Source of the DNA: Phymatolithon calcareum
Lineage: Eukaryota; Rhodophyta; Florideophyceae; Hapalidiales
Direction: 5' to 3'
NCBI GenBank assembly: GCA_977006965.1
Contig: OZ345369.1
Span: 1 to 64,000 of the forward strand
DNA: 64,000 nucleotides
Part shown: positions 51,638 through 64,000 of the stretch, piece after piece
How the letters are laid out: each line of letters starts with the position of its first letter
Numbering within the stretch: position 1 is the first letter of the stretch
Program-made: the position numbers and the translations under genes
The notes under the pieces: model-generated
The model's input: only the letters and a program-made list of their open reading frames with translations
Database searches by the model: none
Told to the model about the DNA's origin: nothing

Positions 51638-53315
51638 TTTTTTATTTTTCCACAACCAAAACTCGAGCAATACACGCCGCCGATGCGCCAACTGGCCCAT
51701 TCACTTGCACACGCCTTCAACACCACACTTTTTCGTCCGAGTGTGAAACATGGTACAGAATCGTGGAGTATATTGTTCTTGTCCTTTTTGGTCAGAGCCC
51801 TTAGTACCTAAAATCTGACGATCTATTCCCATTGTATAAATGCAATTCAAATCTACAATGGAGGCCAGTCGAGCCACTCGCAACAAGTATATACGTAGAT
51901 CAACCCGTCCGGCAACCCTAAATGATTTCCGCCACCTCTCAAGTCGTCCGCGAACCCTAAATCGTCCTCCACACGTGGAAAACCGTCGCCCATCACATCC
52001 AACATACGCATTTTACACGTATCACGTCATGACAGTCACACACGTGTCATTCATCCAGTTTCTATTCTTGGACAAGTCTATCGTATGCACACGTGGCAAT
52101 CTCACCCCGTCACAACATTCTCCAAACTTCACTACATATAGATACACTCTAAACTGTTCATACAATCTCCATCTTCACGGCCCGCTTCGAGTGGCCCAGT
52201 CACGCTTCCACCATCAGCAGTGCTTACTGAGGGCTGTGCTTACATCATCACAGGGGCTTCCGTGCTTACACAAGTCAGTAACGCTTACAGATCTATGCGC
52301 TTACAGCAATCCGTGGTGCTTACACCTGTGGGACGGCTTACACTTCCCTAATCTCTATTCCCCAATCTCTGTTTACACAATGAATCGGGCGACAGGCGAG
52401 ACGGCAGCCAAGAAAAGAAGGAAGAAGAAAAGAAAGAGGGAGAGAAGAAAGGGGAGAAGAAAAAGAGAGAAAGAAAAGGAATAGCCTTTAGGCCCATCCT
52501 GGAATAGGGAATAGGGATTACATGTTAGAGAATACCACTCTTGCTTAAACACACCGGACCGCACGCACACAGCGCCCTGCTATCCTGACGATTAAAAAAA
52601 CATTGCCGGGGTCTGGGGGCCAGCCCCCAGCGGGGGGAAAGGGGGCAGAGCCCCCGGGAGTCGCGACTCCCCGTCACCCTCCATCCTCCAAATTTTCCTC
52701 ATTTTTAAAAACTTACCCTCATACTCCTTCTACGCACTCTCCCAACCCTCTCGAACTACTCCGCCCACTCTCACAACAACTTTCTATTTTTCCCCAATCC
52801 CTCTCCGCTCCACCCGTTCTGTGCCCTTCATTTCAACATACTGCAACTTTACCGCCTTCCACACACTCTCCACATAATATTCAGTAAGCATAACGTATCA
52901 TGATTCTCTCATTCAGACACAGAAATGACACGATTACCGCCATGCATTACACCTGTTCCGAGCAGCACAATTGAGACATCAATTGTGACTTCGCGCCGCT
53001 GATCGCGCCGCTCTACGACGTAAAATTGTCAGGAGAGTTCGATTCTGTCATCAGATTTCGGCATTTTCGTCGTCAACATGCTCTAATCAATGCACTACCC
53101 ATCCATCTCGGCAGGCCAATGGTGAAGCGCCAAGTGTCTTCAAAAGCAATGACCCAACCCTATGCCCTAACCCAACCGTATTCCTAACCCTATTCCCTAT
53201 CCAAATTCCGCCTTTTCGTAATTGGAGCAGGGAATGGGGAATTGGCATCAGCCAAGTGGACCTCTTCCAATCCCCAATCGTCCAATATATACCTTCCGTC
53301 CCACCATCATCGCCA

Positions 53316-53433
53316 CGAAGGACCATACTTCAGAAACATGCTCGCAAACCCATTCCGAACTTGCAAGATAAGGTTCGACAGGCTGGATTAGTACTGAGGT
53401 AAGGGATCACTCGGGAATCCCCAGTGTCCTTCG
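53316..53433 (+). rRNA. 5S ribosomal RNA gene, monomer 30 (G86A variant)
   Basis: G>A at 53401 changes gene position 86 in the 5' strand of helix IV, so the G86-C93 pair becomes A.C. The rest matches the reference. TATATA 53286-53291; T6 53434-53439. It is the first of six consecutive copies with this allele. Confidence 0.9.
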
Positions 53434-55111
53434 TTTTTTATTTTTCCACAACCAAAACTCGAGCAATACACGCCGCCGATGCGCCAACTGGCCCATTCAC
53501 TTGCACACGCCTTCAACACCACACTTTTTCGTCCGAGTGTGAAACATGGTACAGAATCGTGGAGTATATTGTTCTTGTCCTTTTTGGTCAGAGCCCTTAG
53601 TACCTAAAATCTGACGATCTATTCCCATTGTATAAATGCAATTCAAATCTACAATGGAGGCCAGTCGAGCCACTCGCAACAAGTATATACGTAGATCAAC
53701 CCGTCCGGCAACCCTAAATGATTTCCGCCACCTCTCAAGTCGTCCGCGAACCCTAAATCGTCCTCCACACGTGGAAAACCGTCGCCCATCACATCCAACA
53801 TACGCATTTTACACGTATCACGTCATGACAGTCACACACGTGTCATTCATCCAGTTTCTATTCTTGGACAAGTCTATCGTATGCACACGTGGCAATCTCA
53901 CCCCGTCACAACATTCTCCAAACTTCACTACATATAGATACACTCTAAACTGTTCATACAATCTCCATCTTCACGGCCCGCTTCGAGTGGCCCAGTCACG
54001 CTTCCACCATCAGCAGTGCTTACTGAGGGCTGTGCTTACATCATCACAGGGGCTTCCGTGCTTACACAAGTCAGTAACGCTTACAGATCTATGCGCTTAC
54101 AGCAATCCGTGGTGCTTACACCTGTGGGACGGCTTACACTTCCCTAATCTCTATTCCCCAATCTCTGTTTACACAATGAATCGGGCGACAGGCGAGACGG
54201 CAGCCAAGAAAAGAAGGAAGAAGAAAAGAAAGAGGGAGAGAAGAAAGGGGAGAAGAAAAAGAGAGAAAGAAAAGGAATAGCCTTTAGGCCCATCCTGGAA
54301 TAGGGAATAGGGATTACATGTTAGAGAATACCACTCTTGCTTAAACACACCGGACCGCACGCACACAGCGCCCTGCTATCCTGACGATTAAAAAAACATT
54401 GCCGGGGTCTGGGGGCCAGCCCCCAGCGGGGGGAAAGGGGGCAGAGCCCCCGGGAGTCGCGACTCCCCGTCACCCTCCATCCTCCAAATTTTCCTCATTT
54501 TTAAAAACTTACCCTCATACTCCTTCTACGCACTCTCCCAACCCTCTCGAACTACTCCGCCCACTCTCACAACAACTTTCTATTTTTCCCCAATCCCTCT
54601 CCGCTCCACCCGTTCTGTGCCCTTCATTTCAACATACTGCAACTTTACCGCCTTCCACACACTCTCCACATAATATTCAGTAAGCATAACGTATCATGAT
54701 TCTCTCATTCAGACACAGAAATGACACGATTACCGCCATGCATTACACCTGTTCCGAGCAGCACAATTGAGACATCAATTGTGACTTCGCGCCGCTGATC
54801 GCGCCGCTCTACGACGTAAAATTGTCAGGAGAGTTCGATTCTGTCATCAGATTTCGGCATTTTCGTCGTCAACATGCTCTAATCAATGCACTACCCATCC
54901 ATCTCGGCAGGCCAATGGTGAAGCGCCAAGTGTCTTCAAAAGCAATGACCCAACCCTATGCCCTAACCCAACCGTATTCCTAACCCTATTCCCTATCCAA
55001 ATTCCGCCTTTTCGTAATTGGAGCAGGGAATGGGGAATTGGCATCAGCCAAGTGGACCTCTTCCAATCCCCAATCGTCCAATATATACCTTCCGTCCCAC
55101 CATCATCGCCA

Positions 55112-55229
55112 CGAAGGACCATACTTCAGAAACATGCTCGCAAACCCATTCCGAACTTGCAAGATAAGGTTCGACAGGCTGGATTAGTACTGAGGTAAGG
55201 GATCACTCGGGAATCCCCAGTGTCCTTCG
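55112..55229 (+). rRNA. 5S ribosomal RNA gene, monomer 31 (G86A variant)
   Basis: G>A at 55197 (helix IV, gene position 86). TATATA 55082-55087; T6 55230-55235. Confidence 0.9.
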
Positions 55230-56907
55230 TTTTTTATTTTTCCACAACCAAAACTCGAGCAATACACGCCGCCGATGCGCCAACTGGCCCATTCACTTGC
55301 ACACGCCTTCAACACCACACTTTTTCGTCCGAGTGTGAAACATGGTACAGAATCGTGGAGTATATTGTTCTTGTCCTTTTTGGTCAGAGCCCTTAGTACC
55401 TAAAATCTGACGATCTATTCCCATTGTATAAATGCAATTCAAATCTACAATGGAGGCCAGTCGAGCCACTCGCAACAAGTATATACGTAGATCAACCCGT
55501 CCGGCAACCCTAAATGATTTCCGCCACCTCTCAAGTCGTCCGCGAACCCTAAATCGTCCTCCACACGTGGAAAACCGTCGCCCATCACATCCAACATACG
55601 CATTTTACACGTATCACGTCATGACAGTCACACACGTGTCATTCATCCAGTTTCTATTCTTGGACAAGTCTATCGTATGCACACGTGGCAATCTCACCCC
55701 GTCACAACATTCTCCAAACTTCACTACATATAGATACACTCTAAACTGTTCATACAATCTCCATCTTCACGGCCCGCTTCGAGTGGCCCAGTCACGCTTC
55801 CACCATCAGCAGTGCTTACTGAGGGCTGTGCTTACATCATCACAGGGGCTTCCGTGCTTACACAAGTCAGTAACGCTTACAGATCTATGCGCTTACAGCA
55901 ATCCGTGGTGCTTACACCTGTGGGACGGCTTACACTTCCCTAATCTCTATTCCCCAATCTCTGTTTACACAATGAATCGGGCGACAGGCGAGACGGCAGC
56001 CAAGAAAAGAAGGAAGAAGAAAAGAAAGAGGGAGAGAAGAAAGGGGAGAAGAAAAAGAGAGAAAGAAAAGGAATAGCCTTTAGGCCCATCCTGGAATAGG
56101 GAATAGGGATTACATGTTAGAGAATACCACTCTTGCTTAAACACACCGGACCGCACGCACACAGCGCCCTGCTATCCTGACGATTAAAAAAACATTGCCG
56201 GGGTCTGGGGGCCAGCCCCCAGCGGGGGGAAAGGGGGCAGAGCCCCCGGGAGTCGCGACTCCCCGTCACCCTCCATCCTCCAAATTTTCCTCATTTTTAA
56301 AAACTTACCCTCATACTCCTTCTACGCACTCTCCCAACCCTCTCGAACTACTCCGCCCACTCTCACAACAACTTTCTATTTTTCCCCAATCCCTCTCCGC
56401 TCCACCCGTTCTGTGCCCTTCATTTCAACATACTGCAACTTTACCGCCTTCCACACACTCTCCACATAATATTCAGTAAGCATAACGTATCATGATTCTC
56501 TCATTCAGACACAGAAATGACACGATTACCGCCATGCATTACACCTGTTCCGAGCAGCACAATTGAGACATCAATTGTGACTTCGCGCCGCTGATCGCGC
56601 CGCTCTACGACGTAAAATTGTCAGGAGAGTTCGATTCTGTCATCAGATTTCGGCATTTTCGTCGTCAACATGCTCTAATCAATGCACTACCCATCCATCT
56701 CGGCAGGCCAATGGTGAAGCGCCAAGTGTCTTCAAAAGCAATGACCCAACCCTATGCCCTAACCCAACCGTATTCCTAACCCTATTCCCTATCCAAATTC
56801 CGCCTTTTCGTAATTGGAGCAGGGAATGGGGAATTGGCATCAGCCAAGTGGACCTCTTCCAATCCCCAATCGTCCAATATATACCTTCCGTCCCACCATC
56901 ATCGCCA

Positions 56908-57025
56908 CGAAGGACCATACTTCAGAAACATGCTCGCAAACCCATTCCGAACTTGCAAGATAAGGTTCGACAGGCTGGATTAGTACTGAGGTAAGGGATC
57001 ACTCGGGAATCCCCAGTGTCCTTCG
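56908..57025 (+). rRNA. 5S ribosomal RNA gene, monomer 32 (G86A variant)
   Basis: G>A at 56993 (helix IV, gene position 86). TATATA 56878-56883; T6 57026-57031. Confidence 0.9.
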
Positions 57026-58703
57026 TTTTTTATTTTTCCACAACCAAAACTCGAGCAATACACGCCGCCGATGCGCCAACTGGCCCATTCACTTGCACAC
57101 GCCTTCAACACCACACTTTTTCGTCCGAGTGTGAAACATGGTACAGAATCGTGGAGTATATTGTTCTTGTCCTTTTTGGTCAGAGCCCTTAGTACCTAAA
57201 ATCTGACGATCTATTCCCATTGTATAAATGCAATTCAAATCTACAATGGAGGCCAGTCGAGCCACTCGCAACAAGTATATACGTAGATCAACCCGTCCGG
57301 CAACCCTAAATGATTTCCGCCACCTCTCAAGTCGTCCGCGAACCCTAAATCGTCCTCCACACGTGGAAAACCGTCGCCCATCACATCCAACATACGCATT
57401 TTACACGTATCACGTCATGACAGTCACACACGTGTCATTCATCCAGTTTCTATTCTTGGACAAGTCTATCGTATGCACACGTGGCAATCTCACCCCGTCA
57501 CAACATTCTCCAAACTTCACTACATATAGATACACTCTAAACTGTTCATACAATCTCCATCTTCACGGCCCGCTTCGAGTGGCCCAGTCACGCTTCCACC
57601 ATCAGCAGTGCTTACTGAGGGCTGTGCTTACATCATCACAGGGGCTTCCGTGCTTACACAAGTCAGTAACGCTTACAGATCTATGCGCTTACAGCAATCC
57701 GTGGTGCTTACACCTGTGGGACGGCTTACACTTCCCTAATCTCTATTCCCCAATCTCTGTTTACACAATGAATCGGGCGACAGGCGAGACGGCAGCCAAG
57801 AAAAGAAGGAAGAAGAAAAGAAAGAGGGAGAGAAGAAAGGGGAGAAGAAAAAGAGAGAAAGAAAAGGAATAGCCTTTAGGCCCATCCTGGAATAGGGAAT
57901 AGGGATTACATGTTAGAGAATACCACTCTTGCTTAAACACACCGGACCGCACGCACACAGCGCCCTGCTATCCTGACGATTAAAAAAACATTGCCGGGGT
58001 CTGGGGGCCAGCCCCCAGCGGGGGGAAAGGGGGCAGAGCCCCCGGGAGTCGCGACTCCCCGTCACCCTCCATCCTCCAAATTTTCCTCATTTTTAAAAAC
58101 TTACCCTCATACTCCTTCTACGCACTCTCCCAACCCTCTCGAACTACTCCGCCCACTCTCACAACAACTTTCTATTTTTCCCCAATCCCTCTCCGCTCCA
58201 CCCGTTCTGTGCCCTTCATTTCAACATACTGCAACTTTACCGCCTTCCACACACTCTCCACATAATATTCAGTAAGCATAACGTATCATGATTCTCTCAT
58301 TCAGACACAGAAATGACACGATTACCGCCATGCATTACACCTGTTCCGAGCAGCACAATTGAGACATCAATTGTGACTTCGCGCCGCTGATCGCGCCGCT
58401 CTACGACGTAAAATTGTCAGGAGAGTTCGATTCTGTCATCAGATTTCGGCATTTTCGTCGTCAACATGCTCTAATCAATGCACTACCCATCCATCTCGGC
58501 AGGCCAATGGTGAAGCGCCAAGTGTCTTCAAAAGCAATGACCCAACCCTATGCCCTAACCCAACCGTATTCCTAACCCTATTCCCTATCCAAATTCCGCC
58601 TTTTCGTAATTGGAGCAGGGAATGGGGAATTGGCATCAGCCAAGTGGACCTCTTCCAATCCCCAATCGTCCAATATATACCTTCCGTCCCACCATCATCG
58701 CCA

Positions 58704-58821
58704 CGAAGGACCATACTTCAGAAACATGCTCGCAAACCCATTCCGAACTTGCAAGATAAGGTTCGACAGGCTGGATTAGTACTGAGGTAAGGGATCACTC
58801 GGGAATCCCCAGTGTCCTTCG
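58704..58821 (+). rRNA. 5S ribosomal RNA gene, monomer 33 (G86A variant)
   Basis: G>A at 58789 (helix IV, gene position 86). TATATA 58674-58679; T6 58822-58827. Confidence 0.9.
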
Positions 58822-60499
58822 TTTTTTATTTTTCCACAACCAAAACTCGAGCAATACACGCCGCCGATGCGCCAACTGGCCCATTCACTTGCACACGCCT
58901 TCAACACCACACTTTTTCGTCCGAGTGTGAAACATGGTACAGAATCGTGGAGTATATTGTTCTTGTCCTTTTTGGTCAGAGCCCTTAGTACCTAAAATCT
59001 GACGATCTATTCCCATTGTATAAATGCAATTCAAATCTACAATGGAGGCCAGTCGAGCCACTCGCAACAAGTATATACGTAGATCAACCCGTCCGGCAAC
59101 CCTAAATGATTTCCGCCACCTCTCAAGTCGTCCGCGAACCCTAAATCGTCCTCCACACGTGGAAAACCGTCGCCCATCACATCCAACATACGCATTTTAC
59201 ACGTATCACGTCATGACAGTCACACACGTGTCATTCATCCAGTTTCTATTCTTGGACAAGTCTATCGTATGCACACGTGGCAATCTCACCCCGTCACAAC
59301 ATTCTCCAAACTTCACTACATATAGATACACTCTAAACTGTTCATACAATCTCCATCTTCACGGCCCGCTTCGAGTGGCCCAGTCACGCTTCCACCATCA
59401 GCAGTGCTTACTGAGGGCTGTGCTTACATCATCACAGGGGCTTCCGTGCTTACACAAGTCAGTAACGCTTACAGATCTATGCGCTTACAGCAATCCGTGG
59501 TGCTTACACCTGTGGGACGGCTTACACTTCCCTAATCTCTATTCCCCAATCTCTGTTTACACAATGAATCGGGCGACAGGCGAGACGGCAGCCAAGAAAA
59601 GAAGGAAGAAGAAAAGAAAGAGGGAGAGAAGAAAGGGGAGAAGAAAAAGAGAGAAAGAAAAGGAATAGCCTTTAGGCCCATCCTGGAATAGGGAATAGGG
59701 ATTACATGTTAGAGAATACCACTCTTGCTTAAACACACCGGACCGCACGCACACAGCGCCCTGCTATCCTGACGATTAAAAAAACATTGCCGGGGTCTGG
59801 GGGCCAGCCCCCAGCGGGGGGAAAGGGGGCAGAGCCCCCGGGAGTCGCGACTCCCCGTCACCCTCCATCCTCCAAATTTTCCTCATTTTTAAAAACTTAC
59901 CCTCATACTCCTTCTACGCACTCTCCCAACCCTCTCGAACTACTCCGCCCACTCTCACAACAACTTTCTATTTTTCCCCAATCCCTCTCCGCTCCACCCG
60001 TTCTGTGCCCTTCATTTCAACATACTGCAACTTTACCGCCTTCCACACACTCTCCACATAATATTCAGTAAGCATAACGTATCATGATTCTCTCATTCAG
60101 ACACAGAAATGACACGATTACCGCCATGCATTACACCTGTTCCGAGCAGCACAATTGAGACATCAATTGTGACTTCGCGCCGCTGATCGCGCCGCTCTAC
60201 GACGTAAAATTGTCAGGAGAGTTCGATTCTGTCATCAGATTTCGGCATTTTCGTCGTCAACATGCTCTAATCAATGCACTACCCATCCATCTCGGCAGGC
60301 CAATGGTGAAGCGCCAAGTGTCTTCAAAAGCAATGACCCAACCCTATGCCCTAACCCAACCGTATTCCTAACCCTATTCCCTATCCAAATTCCGCCTTTT
60401 CGTAATTGGAGCAGGGAATGGGGAATTGGCATCAGCCAAGTGGACCTCTTCCAATCCCCAATCGTCCAATATATACCTTCCGTCCCACCATCATCGCCA

Positions 60500-60617
60500 C
60501 GAAGGACCATACTTCAGAAACATGCTCGCAAACCCATTCCGAACTTGCAAGATAAGGTTCGACAGGCTGGATTAGTACTGAGGTAAGGGATCACTCGGGA
60601 ATCCCCAGTGTCCTTCG
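60500..60617 (+). rRNA. 5S ribosomal RNA gene, monomer 34 (G86A variant)
   Basis: G>A at 60585 (helix IV, gene position 86). TATATA 60470-60475; T6 60618-60623. Confidence 0.9.
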
Positions 60618-62295
60618 TTTTTTATTTTTCCACAACCAAAACTCGAGCAATACACGCCGCCGATGCGCCAACTGGCCCATTCACTTGCACACGCCTTCAA
60701 CACCACACTTTTTCGTCCGAGTGTGAAACATGGTACAGAATCGTGGAGTATATTGTTCTTGTCCTTTTTGGTCAGAGCCCTTAGTACCTAAAATCTGACG
60801 ATCTATTCCCATTGTATAAATGCAATTCAAATCTACAATGGAGGCCAGTCGAGCCACTCGCAACAAGTATATACGTAGATCAACCCGTCCGGCAACCCTA
60901 AATGATTTCCGCCACCTCTCAAGTCGTCCGCGAACCCTAAATCGTCCTCCACACGTGGAAAACCGTCGCCCATCACATCCAACATACGCATTTTACACGT
61001 ATCACGTCATGACAGTCACACACGTGTCATTCATCCAGTTTCTATTCTTGGACAAGTCTATCGTATGCACACGTGGCAATCTCACCCCGTCACAACATTC
61101 TCCAAACTTCACTACATATAGATACACTCTAAACTGTTCATACAATCTCCATCTTCACGGCCCGCTTCGAGTGGCCCAGTCACGCTTCCACCATCAGCAG
61201 TGCTTACTGAGGGCTGTGCTTACATCATCACAGGGGCTTCCGTGCTTACACAAGTCAGTAACGCTTACAGATCTATGCGCTTACAGCAATCCGTGGTGCT
61301 TACACCTGTGGGACGGCTTACACTTCCCTAATCTCTATTCCCCAATCTCTGTTTACACAATGAATCGGGCGACAGGCGAGACGGCAGCCAAGAAAAGAAG
61401 GAAGAAGAAAAGAAAGAGGGAGAGAAGAAAGGGGAGAAGAAAAAGAGAGAAAGAAAAGGAATAGCCTTTAGGCCCATCCTGGAATAGGGAATAGGGATTA
61501 CATGTTAGAGAATACCACTCTTGCTTAAACACACCGGACCGCACGCACACAGCGCCCTGCTATCCTGACGATTAAAAAAACATTGCCGGGGTCTGGGGGC
61601 CAGCCCCCAGCGGGGGGAAAGGGGGCAGAGCCCCCGGGAGTCGCGACTCCCCGTCACCCTCCATCCTCCAAATTTTCCTCATTTTTAAAAACTTACCCTC
61701 ATACTCCTTCTACGCACTCTCCCAACCCTCTCGAACTACTCCGCCCACTCTCACAACAACTTTCTATTTTTCCCCAATCCCTCTCCGCTCCACCCGTTCT
61801 GTGCCCTTCATTTCAACATACTGCAACTTTACCGCCTTCCACACACTCTCCACATAATATTCAGTAAGCATAACGTATCATGATTCTCTCATTCAGACAC
61901 AGAAATGACACGATTACCGCCATGCATTACACCTGTTCCGAGCAGCACAATTGAGACATCAATTGTGACTTCGCGCCGCTGATCGCGCCGCTCTACGACG
62001 TAAAATTGTCAGGAGAGTTCGATTCTGTCATCAGATTTCGGCATTTTCGTCGTCAACATGCTCTAATCAATGCACTACCCATCCATCTCGGCAGGCCAAT
62101 GGTGAAGCGCCAAGTGTCTTCAAAAGCAATGACCCAACCCTATGCCCTAACCCAACCGTATTCCTAACCCTATTCCCTATCCAAATTCCGCCTTTTCGTA
62201 ATTGGAGCAGGGAATGGGGAATTGGCATCAGCCAAGTGGACCTCTTCCAATCCCCAATCGTCCAATATATACCTTCCGTCCCACCATCATCGCCA

Positions 62296-62413
62296 CGAAG
62301 GACCATACTTCAGAAACATGCTCGCAAACCCATTCCGAACTTGCAAGATAAGGTTCGACAGGCTGGATTAGTACTGAGGTAAGGGATCACTCGGGAATCC
62401 CCAGTGTCCTTCG
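62296..62413 (+). rRNA. 5S ribosomal RNA gene, monomer 35 (G86A variant)
   Basis: G>A at 62381 (helix IV, gene position 86). TATATA 62266-62271; T6 62414-62419. It is the last 5S gene in view. The next monomer ends with the window 91 bp before its gene would begin, so the right edge of the G86A block is unknown. Confidence 0.9.
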
Positions 62414-62816
62414 TTTTTTATTTTTCCACAACCAAAACTCGAGCAATACACGCCGCCGATGCGCCAACTGGCCCATTCACTTGCACACGCCTTCAACACC
62501 ACACTTTTTCGTCCGAGTGTGAAACATGGTACAGAATCGTGGAGTATATTGTTCTTGTCCTTTTTGGTCAGAGCCCTTAGTACCTAAAATCTGACGATCT
62601 ATTCCCATTGTATAAATGCAATTCAAATCTACAATGGAGGCCAGTCGAGCCACTCGCAACAAGTATATACGTAGATCAACCCGTCCGGCAACCCTAAATG
62701 ATTTCCGCCACCTCTCAAGTCGTCCGCGAACCCTAAATCGTCCTCCACACGTGGAAAACCGTCGCCCATCACATCCAACATACGCATTTTACACGTATCA
62801 CGTCATGACAGTCACA

Positions 62817-64000
62817 CACGTGTCATTCATCCAGTTTCTATTCTTGGACAAGTCTATCGTATGCACACGTGGCAATCTCACCCCGTCACAACATTCTCCA
62901 AACTTCACTACATATAGATACACTCTAAACTGTTCATACAATCTCCATCTTCACGGCCCGCTTCGAGTGGCCCAGTCACGCTTCCACCATCAGCAGTGCT
63001 TACTGAGGGCTGTGCTTACATCATCACAGGGGCTTCCGTGCTTACACAAGTCAGTAACGCTTACAGATCTATGCGCTTACAGCAATCCGTGGTGCTTACA
63101 CCTGTGGGACGGCTTACACTTCCCTAATCTCTATTCCCCAATCTCTGTTTACACAATGAATCGGGCGACAGGCGAGACGGCAGCCAAGAAAAGAAGGAAG
63201 AAGAAAAGAAAGAGGGAGAGAAGAAAGGGGAGAAGAAAAAGAGAGAAAGAAAAGGAATAGCCTTTAGGCCCATCCTGGAATAGGGAATAGGGATTACATG
63301 TTAGAGAATACCACTCTTGCTTAAACACACCGGACCGCACGCACACAGCGCCCTGCTATCCTGACGATTAAAAAAACATTGCCGGGGTCTGGGGGCCAGC
63401 CCCCAGCGGGGGGAAAGGGGGCAGAGCCCCCGGGAGTCGCGACTCCCCGTCACCCTCCATCCTCCAAATTTTCCTCATTTTTAAAAACTTACCCTCATAC
63501 TCCTTCTACGCACTCTCCCAACCCTCTCGAACTACTCCGCCCACTCTCACAACAACTTTCTATTTTTCCCCAATCCCTCTCCGCTCCACCCGTTCTGTGC
63601 CCTTCATTTCAACATACTGCAACTTTACCGCCTTCCACACACTCTCCACATAATATTCAGTAAGCATAACGTATCATGATTCTCTCATTCAGACACAGAA
63701 ATGACACGATTACCGCCATGCATTACACCTGTTCCGAGCAGCACAATTGAGACATCAATTGTGACTTCGCGCCGCTGATCGCGCCGCTCTACGACGTAAA
63801 ATTGTCAGGAGAGTTCGATTCTGTCATCAGATTTCGGCATTTTCGTCGTCAACATGCTCTAATCAATGCACTACCCATCCATCTCGGCAGGCCAATGGTG
63901 AAGCGCCAAGTGTCTTCAAAAGCAATGACCCAACCCTATGCCCTAACCCAACCGTATTCCTAACCCTATTCCCTATCCAAATTCCGCCTTTTCGTAATTG
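62817..64000 (+). repeat. Partial monomer 36
   Basis: The first 1184 bp of the monomer, from the CACGTG boundary through the CCCTAA-like motifs, are present. It is cut by the window end before the TATA box and 5S gene. No difference from the common sequence was found, so the array continues to the right. Confidence 0.95.

Larger units (their letters stand above)
1..64000 (+). repeat. Tandem 5S rDNA array, 1796-bp monomer, 35 complete copies plus a partial one
   Basis: The sequence returns to the same bases every 1796 bp from the first to the last position, all in the same orientation. Monomers 15, 25, 27 and 28 are 1785 bp because of one shared 11-bp deletion. 31 x 1796 + 4 x 1785 = 62816, so the 36th copy starts at 62817 and is cut by the window end before its 5S gene. 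Differences found by eye, as monomer base and change: 201 T>C (monomers 14, 19), 267 C>A (11), 1361 G>A (30-35), 1368 C>G (17, 21, 22, 24, 26), 1636 G>C (8, 10, 11), deletion of 1488-1498 (15, 25, 27, 28). Rare further differences may have escaped me. Such uniformity is typical of rDNA kept alike by unequal crossing-over and gene conversion (inference). Confidence 0.98.

Noticed and set aside
1-64000. CRISPR array
   Set aside because: There are no short direct repeats with unique spacers. The repeat unit is 1.8 kb and internally constant.
1-64000. Centromeric satellite, or concatemer of a small circular replicon
   Set aside because: A complete 5S gene with Pol III signals in every monomer explains the array better. 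No replication protein is encoded, and ordered variants show true tandem copies rather than one circle read repeatedly.
1-64000. Large rDNA repeat (18S-28S)
   Set aside because: No 18S, 5.8S or 28S sequence is recognisable. The 5S genes stand alone.

Overview
The whole window is one uninterrupted head-to-tail tandem array. The monomer is 1796 bp, or 1785 bp in four copies. There are 35 complete monomers plus the first 1184 bp of a 36th, and neither array end is in view. Taking the first base of the window as monomer base 1, monomers start at 1, 1797, 3593, 5389, 7185, 8981, 10777, 12573, 14369, 16165, 17961, 19757, 21553, 23349, 25145, 26930, 28726, 30522, 32318, 34114, 35910, 37706, 39502, 41298, 43094, 44879, 46675, 48460, 50245, 52041, 53837, 55633, 57429, 59225, 61021 and 62817.

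Each complete monomer carries one gene that I can support: a 118-nt 5S ribosomal RNA gene on the + strand at monomer bases 1276-1393. It has a TATATA box at -30 and a T6-A-T5 run just after its end, as expected for RNA polymerase III. All five 5S helices can be drawn, including a perfect 8-bp terminal helix. The window is therefore a 5S rDNA cluster with a very long spacer of about 1.68 kb. I see no protein gene, tRNA, large rRNA gene or intact transposon. The open frames of 60-214 codons look like by-products of base composition.

The spacer is structured. Going along the monomer from base 1 it holds: CACGTG boxes around the monomer junction; seven GCTTAC motifs; a 72-nt all-purine run; a GC-rich block of three hairpins or palindromes behind an A7 run; a stretch of about 210 nt almost free of G; a 9-bp inverted repeat and a 9-bp direct repeat; CCCTAA-like degenerate telomeric motifs; the 5S gene; an inverted repeat that is removed by an 11-bp deletion in four monomers; and a tandem pair of CCCTAAA-containing 18-mers.

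Copies are almost identical. By eye I find 17 single-base differences at five sites plus four copies of one deletion. The variants are regionally ordered: monomers 1-7 carry none, one spacer variant is confined to monomers 8-11, a 5S variant and the spacer deletion interleave in monomers 15-28, and a second 5S variant fills monomers 30-35 without a gap. The two 5S variants alter opposite partners of the same base pair in helix IV.

The organism is a eukaryote, shown by the 5S type, Pol III signals and tandem array. The 3' half of the 5S gene reads like fungal and some protist (for example euglenozoan) 5S genes as I remember them. I cannot assign a group more precisely from this window.
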